A stretch of 64,000 nt of DNA from Arcticibacter sp041902385 (GCF_041902385.1 NZ_CP169244.1:1674001-1738000); one strand, 5' to 3'; positions 1 to 9,633 are shown, numbered from the stretch's first letter. The notes: generated by a model not told the origin, from the sequence alone. Made by a program: numbers and translations.

Positions 1-752
1 GTGCAGGATTCTTCGAAGGTGAGGGGTACATTCCTCACCACAACCGGAGATTACCGGTATCTGGAAGGAGCTGTTTCCGGGGATAAGCTTTTTCTTTCCA
101 CCTTTGATGGGTCTCATGCTTTTCTCTTTACCGGAACTGTAAAGAATAATACGATAGTAGACGGTCGGTTTTACGCAGGACTGTCGTCCATGGAGAAATG
201 GAGCGCACGGAAGGATCCGAGGGCTATGCTTCCCGACGCGTATTCGCTCACTACACTTAAAAAGGGGAAGAGCAAGATCAGTTTCAGCTTTCCTGACCTC
301 AGCGGTAAGCAGGTCTCTCTCTCTGACGAGCGCTTCCGCAATAAGGTGGTCATTGTACAGTTTCTCGGTTCATGGTGCCCTAACTGCATGGACGAGACGG
401 CTTATATGGCTCCGTTCTACAAAAAGAACCGGGCCCGGGGGTAGAAGTTGTGGGACTGGCATATGAAAGAACAACAGACCCGGAACGGTCCAGAAAAAGC
501 GTCAGGCAGCTTAAAGAAAGGTTTGATATACAGTATCCCCTTTTGCTTACCGGATACACGCCCAAGGACGCGCTGACAAGCATGCCCGAGCTAAACGAAT
601 TCAAAGCCTTCCCCACAACGATCATCATAGACAAGAAAGGAAAGGTCAGGAAGATCCATACCGGGTTTAGCGGCCCGGGAACTGGCGCACACTATACCGA
701 ATTCACCCAAGAGTTTACAAAACTCGTGGATGAGCTTCTGAAGGAAAGTTAA
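1..752 (+). CDS. TlpA-like thioredoxin-fold protein, 5' partial, one frameshift
   Basis: This is the C-terminal part of a thioredoxin-like (TlpA/ResA/AhpC-TSA) protein; its start lies before the window. The second half has a thioredoxin core with the redox motif WCPNC (Cys codons near 376 and 385), followed by the helix and strand elements typical of TlpA proteins and a late cis-proline region (FPTTIII). The preceding ~90 residues resemble the beta-rich N-terminal domain often attached to Bacteroidota TlpA proteins. Such proteins are normally periplasmic thiol-disulfide oxidoreductases; a signal peptide cannot be checked here. The reading frame breaks at about 431-440, in a GC-rich stretch: frame 1 stops at 442-444 while the fold continues without a gap in frame 3 (..GPGVEVVGLAYERT..). 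Adding one G restores a single ORF, so a sequence error is likely. Confidence 0.8.
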
Positions 753-804
753 CCTGAACCTTTCGGTCACTGTTTTTCTTATATTTTCAAAACGTCACAT
801 AATA

Positions 805-2912
805 ATGAAGCAAGTATACCGCTCGTGTTTGATACTGTCAGTTGTTCTGCTCGCTGCGTGCTCCTCAGTCCAGAAGGTCGCGATGGACCCTGTAACTGTT
901 AGCGCAAACCGGCCGGGTTCAAATATTTACAGGAGCAGCTACACAAAGCTTACCGATATTATTCATACGCGGCTTGATCTCCGGTTTGACTGGGACAGCA
1001 GCTTTGTTATGGGTAGGGCTTATATTCAGGCAAAGCCCTGGTTCTACCCTTCTGACAGTCTTATCCTGTCAGCCAAAGGTTTCCGGATTGAACAGGTCGC
1101 GCTGGTACAGAAAGACGAGTTAATTCCTTTAAAGTACACGTATGATCGCAAGAAGCTGAAGGTCAGACTCGACAAAACCTACACACGCGATCAGAAGTAT
1201 ACAGTCTATGTGCAATACGTGGCGATGCCGAACCGCTTGAAAGTTGGTGAAGATATAGGCTCCTCAGGCGACAGGGGCTTCTACTTTATTAATCCCGACG
1301 GTAAAGAGAAAGATATGCCAAGGCAGTTCTGGACGCAGGGAGAGACCGAGTGTAATTCTGCCTGGTTCCCCACCATCGACGGACCGCAGGAGAAGATGAC
1401 CCAGGAGATCAGTATGACTGTGCCTGCCGGCATGGTTACACTTTCAAACGGCATACTTGATTTTTCATCCGACAACGGTGACGGCACACGCACCGATACG
1501 TGGCGGCAGGAGAAGCCCCATTCTACTTACCTCACGATGATAGCCGGCGGCGATTTTAAGATTGTGAAGGATAAGTGGCGCGATAAGGAGGTGAGCTACT
1601 ATATGGAGCCTGAATTCGCTCCAAATGCCCGGCTGATCTTCGGGAAGACCCCCCAGATGATGGAGTTCTTCTCCTCTCTTACCGGCGTCGATTATCCCTG
1701 GGAAAAATACTCACAGATCGTGGTGAGGAACTTTCTGGGCGGAGCTATGGAGAATACAACTGCCACGGTCTTCTTTGACCGGATGAATATGACCAAAGAG
1801 CAGTATCTCGACGAAACCTATGAAGACATTATATCACATGAGCTTTTCCATCATTGGTTTGGTGATTTGGTGACCGCCGAGTCCTGGGCGAATCTTCCTT
1901 TAAATGAGTCTTTTGCTACCTACGGAGAGTACCTCTGGAATGAACATAAGTATGGCCGCGATTACGCTGACCTTTTCGGATGGAAAGATCTGCAGGCCTA
2001 CCTGTCCTCTGCCAAAGGGAGAGACGCAAATGTGATCAGGTACGACTATGCCGACCGCGAGCAGATGTTTGACGCGGTGAGTTATCAGAAAGGAGGACGG
2101 ATTCTTCATATGCTGCGAAATGTAGTCGGAGATGAAGCGTTTTTCAAGTCGCTGCATCTGTACCTGACCCGGAACGCTTATAAAACCGCTGAGATCGGAG
2201 ATCTTCGAAGAGCGTTTGAGGAGGTGACCGGCGAAGACCTTAACTGGTTTTTTAACCAATGGTTTCTGGCGGCCGGACACCCGGTACTTAAGATCGACTC
2301 TAGGTATGACCAGACATCCAGGCAGGTCATCGTCTCAATAGCTCAGCAGCAAGACCTTTCAAAAATTCCTCTTTACCGTTTACCAATAGCGGTTGACATT
2401 TATCAGGGCGGGAAGGTTGAACGCAAGAAGATCATCGTCAGCCGGCAAGAGCAAAGTTTTTCATTCCCGGCGGGGGCTGAACCTGATCTCATCAATGTAG
2501 ACGCCGACAAGTATCTGCTTGCTGAAAAAAGGAGTCAAAGCCGGTATCCCAATATGTCTTTCAATACTCGCATTCACCTTTGTATCTGGACCGTCTGGAG
2601 GCACTGCAGGGGCTGCAGCAGGCGCCGGCTGACAAGGCAGCACATGGTGTGATGATTGCTGCATTAGACGATAAGAACTGGGACTTGCGGCTTCGCGCAG
2701 TCGATTTTATTTCGAAGCTGAGTGAAGAGGAGCGCGCTCAGGTGTATCCAAAGATCCGGGTGATGGCACTCGAAGATCCCCGGTCCTATGTTAGGGCGGC
2801 TGCGCTAACCTGTCTCAGAAAGCTATACGCGGGGAGAGATAACTCGGATGTTCTGAAAAAGGCGGAGGCTGATAAAGCGCCGAGCGTGCAGAAGGCATTA
2901 CAGGAGAAGTAA
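805..2912 (+). CDS. M1 family aminopeptidase lipoprotein (one frameshift near 2555)
   Basis: This is a zinc metallopeptidase of family M1 (aminopeptidase N-like), removing N-terminal residues from peptides. The N-terminus has a lipoprotein signal ending in LAAC (Cys about residue 19), so the enzyme is probably anchored in the outer membrane or periplasm. The exopeptidase signature GGAMEN is at residues 312-317 and the zinc site HELFH (345-349) is followed by 18 residues and Glu368 in LNESFA, a full HExxH-X18-E site. The frame opened at 805 ends at 2652 in nonsense, while the natural C-terminus (FQYSHSPLYLDRLEA.., a HEAT-like helical tail) continues in the next frame to 2912. One missing base near 2553-2561 explains this; the repaired protein is about 702 aa, normal for the family. 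It starts 52 bp after the TlpA-like gene, on the same strand. Confidence 0.9.
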
Positions 2913-2980
2913 TAGTGCCGTCGGCCCTTCTCTCGGGGCGTTCCTTATGCGATTAGCCGCCTTTAAAGCAGCTGGTTCTC

Positions 2981-3313
2981 CTATTTGAAGAACCCGAAGA
3001 TCATTTTGATCACTGATAGGACTGCCGCGAAGATGAGCGCACTTAAAAAACCGCTTGTTTCAAAGCCCTTCATGAATGCGTCTACCAGCAATACCATCAG
3101 CGCTGAAATAACAAAGGAAAAAAGGCCTAATGAGAGGATGGTGATCGGCAGGGTGAAAAGCCTGAGAACGGCCCCGATGGTGGCGTTCGCCAGGGCAATA
3201 AGCAGACCTGCAATGATGGCGTCCAGGAAGCCGCCTACGTGGACTCCGGGAACGAGAAATGCTGCTAATGCTACAGCAATTCCGGTAAGTAGGATTTCAA
3301 CAAGAATACGCAT
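2981..3313 (-). CDS. Small phage-holin-family (PF04020-like) membrane protein
   Basis: A 110-aa very hydrophobic protein with four predicted membrane segments and the glycine/alanine pattern of the Phage_holin_4_2 (PF04020) family. These are chromosomal membrane proteins of unknown role, common in bacteria, and not evidence of a prophage. I start it at MRILVEILL (ATG at 3311-3313) rather than at the longer in-frame ATG 27 codons upstream, because the extension is polar and unlike the family, whereas the first helix begins directly after this Met. It converges with the peptidase gene (68 bp apart). The function is unknown. Confidence 0.75.
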   Translation of the reverse strand: MRILVEILLTGIAVALAAFLVPGVHVGGFLDAIIAGLLIALANATIGAVLRLFTLPITILSLGLFSFVISALMVLLVDAFMKGFETSGFLSALIFAAVLSVIKMIFGFFK

Positions 3314-3395
3314 ATACAAAAATTGAAAAAATATTAAACAATTAAACGTCTCGCTCGATTCCGCCGGGAAGGAAGCAGTCGCCGGTTTCATCACG

Positions 3396-3812
3396 TCAAA
3401 AGTTGAGTGATAAATACCTCTTCGTTACTTTAACCTTCATCTGGCAGCTCTGGCTGATGCAACAAACATACACAGCGAAAGCGCCTGAACCTAATTTTTA
3501 GAGCAATGTGTCTGTAATTGTCTTGTTTTGTTAGAAGTTGTCTGGATTTTGACATAGAGAAGAAACGTGCTCAACCCCTCCTTAACTGCTACACGGGGCG
3601 GGAAATGCGCGAGAATGCCGCGACCCAAGCGCGCCTTTTCTTCGATTGGGCTTCGATCGGAACCGAAGCCCAATCGAAGCCCAATCAAAGTGGCACCATA
3701 TAAAAATAAGAGAAAAGGCGAGCTTGTCCCAGACTTGTCTCAGGCCAGTCCCCCGTCTTTCCCGGGTAAGTCTGGACTTTATTGAGGTTCACCGACTCTG
3801 AGAATCACCGAT
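3396..3812. other. Intergenic spacer without a convincing gene
   Basis: About 420 bp between the holin-like gene (minus) and the rimP promoter. Short open frames occur on both strands but none has protein-like composition or a plausible start. The only clear structure is the long perfect hairpin at 3640-3679, listed separately. The base composition changes from AT-rich to GC-rich and back within the spacer. Confidence 0.5.
3640..3679. repeat. 16-bp perfect inverted repeat (hairpin) with an overlapping direct repeat
   Basis: The arm CTTCGATTGGGCTTCG (3640-3655) is the exact reverse complement of CGAAGCCCAATCGAAG (3664-3679), with an 8-nt loop. The block CGAAGCCCAAT also occurs twice in direct order (3664-3674 and 3676-3686), so the left arm can pair with either copy. 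No T-run follows on either strand, so it is not a standard terminator. It could be a folded transcript end, a protein-binding palindrome or a dispersed repeat; the sequence does not decide. Confidence 0.6.
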
Positions 3813-3841
3813 TTGCAAGAGAATTTTTTTTTATACTTTTG
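3813..3841 (+). promoter_or_regulatory. Bacteroidota-type promoter of rimP-nusA-infB
   Basis: TTG at 3813-3815 and TACTTTTG at 3834-3841 are separated by 18 bp, matching the Bacteroidota primary-sigma consensus TTG-N(~19)-TAnnTTTG. Transcription would begin near 3847, about 50 nt before the rimP ATG and just upstream of the leader hairpin. Confidence 0.65.
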
Positions 3842-3853
3842 CGTCTAATGAAG

Positions 3854-3879
3854 AAGAGGGGACAGGCATGTCCCCTCTT
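3854..3879 (+). promoter_or_regulatory. Terminator-like hairpin in the rimP-nusA leader (possible attenuator)
   Basis: AAGAGGGGAC (3854-3863) pairs perfectly with GTCCCCTCTT (3870-3879) around a 6-nt loop, followed by a T-rich tract (3878-3887, interrupted by one C). It has the form of an intrinsic terminator but lies downstream of the promoter at 3813-3841 and 20 bp upstream of the rimP start. It could therefore attenuate the operon that encodes NusA, a factor acting on exactly such hairpins. That role is inferred. Confidence 0.6.
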
Positions 3880-3899
3880 TTCTTTTTAGTTGTAATTTT

Positions 3900-4364
3900 A
3901 TGAACATTGAGAAAAGGGTAAGCGAGCTGGTTGGGCAGAAAATATCGGATCGTCCGGACTTGTTTCTGGTAGACGTGAAGATGCATCCGAACGGAAAGCT
4001 TATTATTCTGGTCGACGGAGATAACGGCATAGGTATATCAGATTGCGTGGCAATCAGCCGGCATGTTGGTTTCCATCTTGAGGAAGAAGATGCCATTGAG
4101 CATGCCTATAATCTGGAGGTATCCTCTCCGGGTATTGACACGCCTCTTAAGCAGGTTCGTCAGTATCAGAAAAATATCGGCCGGTCTGTTGCGGTTAAGC
4201 TAAACGATGGGAGTAAGAGAGAGGGCAAGCTTGTGGAAGTCACAGAACACGGGATTAAATTAGAAGAAAAGATAAAGGAGAAAGGAAAGAAAGCTGAGAT
4301 AGTGGAAAGTCTGATCCCTTTTGCCGACATAACAGAAACTAAGGTTTTAATTTCATTTAAATAA
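3900..4364 (+). CDS. rimP: Ribosome maturation factor RimP
   Basis: A 154-aa protein of the RimP (YhbC/DUF150) family, which assists late 30S subunit maturation in the cytoplasm. Family features include the N-terminal domain with the LVDVKMHPNGKLIILVDGD region and the core motif LEVSSPGIDTPL (about residues 74-85), then the Sm-like C-terminal domain. The length is normal. It sits directly upstream of nusA (1 bp gap), the conserved rimP-nusA-infB order, and behind the promoter at 3813-3841 with its leader hairpin. Confidence 0.95.
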   Translation: MNIEKRVSELVGQKISDRPDLFLVDVKMHPNGKLIILVDGDNGIGISDCVAISRHVGFHLEEEDAIEHAYNLEVSSPGIDTPLKQVRQYQKNIGRSVAVKLNDGSKREGKLVEVTEHGIKLEEKIKEKGKKAEIVESLIPFADITETKVLISFK

Positions 4365-4365
4365 A

Positions 4366-5601
4366 ATGAGCAATATTAATTTGATTGATTCCTTTCAGGA
4401 GTTCAAGGAATTCAAGAACATCGATCGTCCTACTGTAATTAGTGTGCTGGAAGAGGTGTTTAGAAGCATGATCAGGAAGAAGTACGGAACTGATGAAAAC
4501 TGTGACGTGATCGTGAATCCGGATAATGGTGACCTTGAAATCTGGCGTACGCGAACGGTGATGGAAGACGGGTTTTCTGAGGATGATGATCTGGAAATTG
4601 AATTGGCAGAAGCGAGGAAAATTGATCCTGATCTTGAAGTGGGCGATGATTTTATTGAGCAGATCACGCTCGAAAGCTTCGGGCGCCGCGCTATTCTGGC
4701 CGCCCGCCAAACGCTTGTTTCTAAGATTCTTGAGCTGGAAAAGGATGAGATCTTCAGGAAGTATAAAGACCGCGTGGGCGAAATTGTGACCGGGGAAGTG
4801 TATCAGGTATGGAAGAAGGAGACCCTGGTGCTGGACGATGACGGTAATGAGCTGCTGTTGCCTAAAACAGAACAGATCCCTGCCGACTATTTCAAAAAGG
4901 GAGATACCGTTAGGGCTGTTGTGTTAAAGGTGGATATGATGAACAGCAACCCCAAGATCATCATTTCGCGCACTGCGCCTGATTTTCTGCAGCGCCTGTT
5001 CGAACTGGAAGTGCCTGAAATTTTCGACGGCCTGATTACGATCAAAAAGATTGTTCGTGAGCCGGGAGAGCGTGCTAAGGTTGCTGTGGAGTCGTACGAC
5101 GACCGTATCGATCCTGTAGGTGCATGTGTGGGTATGAAAGGATCGCGCATTCATGGTATAGTGAGGGAGCTCAAAAATGAGAATATAGACGTGATCAACT
5201 TTACCAACAATGCCTCGCTTTATATTCAGCGCGCGCTTAGTCCGGCGAAGATCACTACTATCAAGCTTGACGAAGCCGACAAACGTGCTGCTGTCTATTT
5301 GAAGCCTGATCAGGTATCGCTTGCAATTGGACGCGGTGGCCATAACATAAAATTGGCCGGGAAATTGACGGGGTATGAGATCGACGTCTACAGGGAGGCT
5401 GAAGAAGACGATGAAGACGTGGATCTGGAAGAGTTCGTTGATGAAATTGATGGCTGGATCATAGATGAGTTTAAGCGGATTGGTCTCGATACTGCCAAGT
5501 CTGTCCTTGCTTTATCTGTGGATGAGCTTGTGAAGCGTACCGACCTGGAAGATAGCACCATTAAAGAAGTAATGGGTATATTGAGAGCTGAATTCGAATA
5601 A
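4366..5601 (+). CDS. nusA: Transcription termination/antitermination factor NusA
   Basis: A 411-aa NusA that binds RNA polymerase and nascent RNA, controlling pausing, termination and antitermination. In order one sees the N-terminal polymerase-binding domain (about 1-130), an S1 domain (about 135-205), and two KH domains (about 210-345) including the KH-type loops GMKGSRIHGIVRE and AIGRGGHNIKLA. A short acidic segment and a helix-hairpin-helix-like tail (about 365-411) follow. The two acidic C-terminal repeats of enterobacterial NusA are absent, as is usual in Bacteroidota. It begins 1 bp after the rimP stop, so the two are co-transcribed. Confidence 0.95.
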   Translation: MSNINLIDSFQEFKEFKNIDRPTVISVLEEVFRSMIRKKYGTDENCDVIVNPDNGDLEIWRTRTVMEDGFSEDDDLEIELAEARKIDPDLEVGDDFIEQITLESFGRRAILAARQTLVSKILELEKDEIFRKYKDRVGEIVTGEVYQVWKKETLVLDDDGNELLLPKTEQIPADYFKKGDTVRAVVLKVDMMNSNPKIIISRTAPDFLQRLFELEVPEIFDGLITIKKIVREPGERAKVAVESYDDRIDPVGACVGMKGSRIHGIVRELKNENIDVINFTNNASLYIQRALSPAKITTIKLDEADKRAAVYLKPDQVSLAIGRGGHNIKLAGKLTGYEIDVYREAEEDDEDVDLEEFVDEIDGWIIDEFKRIGLDTAKSVLALSVDELVKRTDLEDSTIKEVMGILRAEFE

Positions 5602-5646
5602 GTGAGTCTATTCGGGTTCCGCTATTAATTTACCGGATAAAAATCG

Positions 5647-5654
5647 TATTTTTG
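5647..5654 (+). promoter_or_regulatory. Possible -7 element of an internal infB promoter
   Basis: TATTTTTG fits TAnnTTTG and lies 33 bp before the infB start, in the 85-bp nusA-infB gap. No TTG sits 17-23 bp upstream, so the site is weak. It could add infB transcription independent of nusA. Confidence 0.3.
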
Positions 5655-5686
5655 TTAAAATTTTTAGCGAGAGGTAATTTTTTTAG

Positions 5687-8600
5687 ATGTCAGAAGGTAA
5701 AAGCATAAATTTACTAAAAGCAGCAAAAGAGCTTAATATTGGTTTGTCAACCGCAGTTGAAGCTTTGAGTAAGAAAGGCTTTACGGTTGATCCGAAGCCG
5801 AACACAAAGCTCAGCGAAGAAATGTATAGTGCTCTTTTAAAGGAGTATCAAGGGGACAAGATTGTTCGTGAAGAAGCGAGACAAATTGTAATAGGAAAGA
5901 TACGTCGTGATGATACCCCTCCTCCAGCTGAAAGACCAGAACCTCGTCGCAACAGGGATTTTGACCAGGAGGAAATACTGATAAAGAATACCGGTGCTTC
6001 TGCGCCGCATCCCCTGGCAGAGAAAGCCAGGGTTGCTCCGGCAGATGAAGAAGATCACGCTTCGGAAAAGCATGAGGAGAATGCACTGCCTGGTGTGAAG
6101 GTGGTTGGGAAGATCGACCTTGATTCTCTCAATAAGAAGCCTCGTCATGAAGACCATAAGGAAGATGAAGCGCCGGCTGCGCCAGTTATTCAGGAGGCTG
6201 CGCCGGAACCAGTAGAAGAGCCAGCAAAAGAAAAAGAAGTGCAACCCGAGCCGGAAGTGCAGGCAACGCCTGTTAAGGAGGTCGAGCCTGAACCGGAAGT
6301 GGTTCAGGAGGCACCCGCTCCTGTTAAAACTGAGGAGCCAGCACCTGAAGTTACGGCGCCTGCTGCGCCGGAGGTGCCAGCACAGGAGGCTCCGGCAGCA
6401 ACTGAAGCTGAGGACAAGCAGCCAGAGACAACCTATCAGTCTGAAAAGCCAGAGGCGGAAGACGACGTAATCAGGGCTCGGGCGCAACGCCTGACCGGAC
6501 CAAACGTGATCGGGAAGATCGATCTTTCTGCTACGATGCCTCAGCGAAGGAAGGACCAGCCGGTGGCGTCGTCATCAAACGCAGCCAATGACCATAAACG
6601 CAAACGTAAGCGCAAAGACCACGCAGGACCGGGGCAAGCTCAGGGCCAGCATGGACAGCAGCAGCATGCCGGTCAGCAGCAAAGTGGACAGCAACGCCCG
6701 GCAGGGCCAGGACAAGCCAGCAATCACCCTGGCAGACCTGACTTCAGAGGCAACGCAAAGAATATGGCCAACAGGCCTGACTTCCGGGGCGGGAATAACA
6801 GGAATCAGGGAAGGCATGATGCTCCTAAGGAGGAACCATCAGAGAAAGAAATACAAGACCAGATTAAAGCCACTCTCGCTCGTCTGAGCGGTGCAGGTAA
6901 GTCTGGTAAGTTTGCGCAGCGCGCCAAGTTAAGGCGTCAGAAGCGTGATGATATAGCGCATTCAGCCGAAGAGGCTGCACTTGAACAAGAGCTGCAGTCG
7001 AAGGTGCTGAAGGTAACCGAATTTGTCACCGCAAATGAGCTGGCTAATATGATGGATGTTCCGGTAACACAAGTAATCTCTACTTGTATGAGTCTGGGAA
7101 TGTTCGTTTCTATTAACCAGAGACTTGATGCTGAAACCCTTACTATCGTTGCAGACGAGTTTGGCTACGATATTGAGTTTATAAAGCCGGAGGATGAGGA
7201 AGCTAGTCTTGAAGAGGTAGACAACGAAGAAGATCTTCTTCCAAGAGCCCCTATCGTCACAGTGATGGGACACGTTGACCACGGAAAGACTTCATTGCTT
7301 GACTTTGTCAGGAAGACCAATGTTATTGCGGGAGAAGCTGGAGGTATTACTCAGCACATAGGGGCCTATGAAGTGAAGCTCGAAAGTGGACGAAAGATCA
7401 CATTCCTGGATACCCCAGGTCACGAAGCCTTTACGGCCATGCGTGCACGCGGTGCGCAGGTAACAGATATTGCAATTATCGTAATTGCAGCTGACGACAG
7501 CGTGATGCCGCAAACAAGGGAAGCGATCAATCATGCGCAGGCCGCTGGCGTTCCGATTGTGTTTGCCTTTACAAAGGTAGATAAACCCGGAGCGAATGCT
7601 GACAAGATCCGTGAGCAGCTTGCTACCATGAACCTCCTTGTTGAGGATTGGGGTGGTAAGTATCAGTGTCAGGAGATTTCCGGTAAGACCGGTTTGAATG
7701 TAGACCTTCTTCTTGAAAAAGTGCTTCTCGAAGCGGATATGCTTGAACTGAAAGCAAATCCGAATAAGAGGGCAACCGGTACTGTTATTGAAGCTGCGCT
7801 GGACAAGGGCCGTGGTATTGTAACCACTGTGCTGATTCAGGCAGGAACACTTCACGTTGGAGATCCGATTCTGGCAGGTAGTTATAGCGGCCGTGTAAAG
7901 GCCCTCACGAACGAACGTGGTCAGCGGGTGGATAAAGCCGGACCATCCACGCCGGTACAGGTGCTGGGTATGTCAGGTGCGCCAACCGCGGGCGATAAGT
8001 TCAATGCGATGGAAAGCGAACCTCATGCCAGAGAAATTGCAAACAAGCGTTTACAATTGCAGCGTGAGCAGGGCTTGAGAAGTCAGAAGCATATTACACT
8101 TGATGAGATCGGACGCCGTCTTGCAATCGGGAACTTCAAGGAGCTGAATATCATCGTGAAGGGTGACGTAGATGGATCAATCGAAGCGTTGTCTGATTCA
8201 TTGCTTAAACTTTCTACTGAAGAGATTCAGGTGAACATCATCCATAAGTCGGTTGGACAGATTTCAGAATCAGACGTATTGCTCGCATCTGCATCCGATG
8301 CAATCATCATCGGGTTCCAGGTTCGGCCTTCAGGTGGAGCACGTAAGCTGGCAGAGCAGGAAGCGATCGACATTCGCCTTTACTCGATCATCTACGATGC
8401 AATCAATGAGGTGAAGGCAGCAATGGAAGGTATGCTTGCTCCTGAGTTTGAAGAGAAGATCACGGCTAACGTCGAGATCAGGGAGACCTTCAAGATCAGC
8501 AAGGTGGGAACTATCGCCGGATGTATGGTGCTCGACGGTAAGATTAACCGGAATAGCAAAGTCCGGATCATTCGCGACGGCGTAGTGGTGTACACAGGCG

Positions 8601-8749
8601 AACTGGCTTCACTTAAACGCTATAAGGACGATGTTAAAGAGGTTGCGGCCGGTTATGAATGCGGTCTGAACATCAACAACTTTAATGATATTAAGGTAGG
8701 CGACATCGTTGAAGCATACGAGAACGTTGAAGTGAAGAGGAAGCTGTAA
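5687..8749 (+). CDS. infB: Translation initiation factor IF-2
   Basis: A 1020-aa GTPase that brings initiator tRNA to the ribosome. It has an IF2_N domain at residues ~4-55, a long low-complexity Pro/Glu/Ala-rich and then Gln/Gly-rich segment (~60-390), a second IF2_N-like helical domain (~435-500), and the GTPase domain starting near 520. The G1 motif is GHVDHGKTS, G3 is DTPGHEAF and G4 is TKVD. Domains II, III and the fMet-tRNA-binding C-terminal domain follow to residue 1020. The long disordered N-terminal part explains the large size and is common in Bacteroidota. It is the third gene of rimP-nusA-infB, with a clear terminator 24 bp downstream. Confidence 0.97.
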   Translation: MSEGKSINLLKAAKELNIGLSTAVEALSKKGFTVDPKPNTKLSEEMYSALLKEYQGDKIVREEARQIVIGKIRRDDTPPPAERPEPRRNRDFDQEEILIKNTGASAPHPLAEKARVAPADEEDHASEKHEENALPGVKVVGKIDLDSLNKKPRHEDHKEDEAPAAPVIQEAAPEPVEEPAKEKEVQPEPEVQATPVKEVEPEPEVVQEAPAPVKTEEPAPEVTAPAAPEVPAQEAPAATEAEDKQPETTYQSEKPEAEDDVIRARAQRLTGPNVIGKIDLSATMPQRRKDQPVASSSNAANDHKRKRKRKDHAGPGQAQGQHGQQQHAGQQQSGQQRPAGPGQASNHPGRPDFRGNAKNMANRPDFRGGNNRNQGRHDAPKEEPSEKEIQDQIKATLARLSGAGKSGKFAQRAKLRRQKRDDIAHSAEEAALEQELQSKVLKVTEFVTANELANMMDVPVTQVISTCMSLGMFVSINQRLDAETLTIVADEFGYDIEFIKPEDEEASLEEVDNEEDLLPRAPIVTVMGHVDHGKTSLLDFVRKTNVIAGEAGGITQHIGAYEVKLESGRKITFLDTPGHEAFTAMRARGAQVTDIAIIVIAADDSVMPQTREAINHAQAAGVPIVFAFTKVDKPGANADKIREQLATMNLLVEDWGGKYQCQEISGKTGLNVDLLLEKVLLEADMLELKANPNKRATGTVIEAALDKGRGIVTTVLIQAGTLHVGDPILAGSYSGRVKALTNERGQRVDKAGPSTPVQVLGMSGAPTAGDKFNAMESEPHAREIANKRLQLQREQGLRSQKHITLDEIGRRLAIGNFKELNIIVKGDVDGSIEALSDSLLKLSTEEIQVNIIHKSVGQISESDVLLASASDAIIIGFQVRPSGGARKLAEQEAIDIRLYSIIYDAINEVKAAMEGMLAPEFEEKITANVEIRETFKISKVGTIAGCMVLDGKINRNSKVRIIRDGVVVYTGELASLKRYKDDVKEVAAGYECGLNINNFNDIKVGDIVEAYENVEVKRKL

Positions 8750-8772
8750 GAGAGATCGCGTTATAGAATATG

Positions 8773-8807
8773 AAAGAGGCTGACCCCGCAGGAGTCAGCC
8801 TCTTTTT
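8773..8807 (+). terminator. Rho-independent terminator of the infB operon
   Basis: A 12-bp perfect stem AAAGAGGCTGAC (8773-8784) / GTCAGCCTCTTT (8794-8805) with a 9-nt loop ends in five Ts (8803-8807). It lies 24 bp after the infB stop. Confidence 0.9.
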
Positions 8808-8922
8808 CTTTGAATGATATTAGGGTAGTTCGTTTTATAAACGATAGTTCTTAGAATAGTGCCCGGGCAGAATAAGTGTTTTGACAGTGTGTTTTTCAGG
8901 AGGCAATCTTAGATCCATCTGC

Positions 8923-9633
8923 CTACGATAATTTTTGCCGCAACGTTTTGTAAAGCATCTTTAATTTGTAGATCTGGATTCTTACCGGACCGTACTTTTT
9001 ATTATCGATAAGTGATCTGGTTTTGCCATTATGACTCTGTTGCTGGGCAATGGTAGGATGACACCAATAGGCGTTCAAGAGGCCTTTTTCAATTAATTCA
9101 TTGTGCCACAAATCAATAGCGGTATCACACTTGCTTTTCTTTACGCGCTCCAGCATCATTGTGGCTGCCTGGAAGTCAACGATGTACAGACCTGCACATC
9201 GAGATATCGGCTTTTTATAGAGCACTTTATTATTCTCTTCTTCGCTCCTGTTGATAAGCCACGTCAGCGAGTACTCGTAAGATACAAGCATATTCTTCAG
9301 ATTGTTATTGGCCATCTCCGCTAACGACTGCTCAAGAATCGGCAGGAAATTGTCAAACAGTTCGATGTCATCTTCGAAAATTATAGCCATCGGCAGCTTC
9401 TCCCGGACTATTCTTTCGTACGCGAGGAAATGCTTATATCCACATGAGGAAGCAGCTTTTACGTCAAGCATGTGGCCGTCAAAGTATTTCTGAAGTCTTT
9501 CATGCGATAAGTCGGATATGTTGCCGTCCTCAATAAACTCATATTCGAAGGGTGTCTTTGCCAGCTCCGACTCAATATGTCGCTTCCTCTCTTCCTGTCC
9601 CTTGACGTGGATGATATATGCTTTAAGGTTCAT
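8923..9633 (-). CDS. Glycosyltransferase family 25 (LPS-type)
   Basis: A 236-aa protein of the GT25 family (LPS biosynthesis, PF01755), whose members often add galactose or glucose to lipooligosaccharide. Family features are the N-terminal strand LKAYIIHVKGQEERKRHIES, the conserved SCGYKHFLAYERIV segment and the EDD motif in IIFEDDIELFDNF (about residues 85-95), then AGLYIVDFQAA. No membrane segment or signal peptide is seen, so it is probably cytoplasmic or peripheral. It stands alone on the minus strand, converging on infB, and marks the left edge of the glycosylation island. Confidence 0.8.
   Translation of the reverse strand: MNLKAYIIHVKGQEERKRHIESELAKTPFEYEFIEDGNISDLSHERLQKYFDGHMLDVKAASSCGYKHFLAYERIVREKLPMAIIFEDDIELFDNFLPILEQSLAEMANNNLKNMLVSYEYSLTWLINRSEEENNKVLYKKPISRCAGLYIVDFQAATMMLERVKKSKCDTAIDLWHNELIEKGLLNAYWCHPTIAQQQSHNGKTRSLIDNKKYGPVRIQIYKLKMLYKTLRQKLS

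Noticed and set aside
2981..3313. Possible prophage marker (holin family name)
   Set aside because: The family is a widespread chromosomal membrane protein; no other phage gene is near.
3491..3785. Three short frames in the spacer before rimP
   Set aside because: Their translations are basic and repetitive, follow the hairpin sequence, and have no start context.
5837..6487. 216-codon minus-strand frame inside infB
   Set aside because: It lies opposite the low-complexity Pro/Glu/Ala part of IF-2, and the predicted protein is a repetitive Arg/Leu/Phe string.
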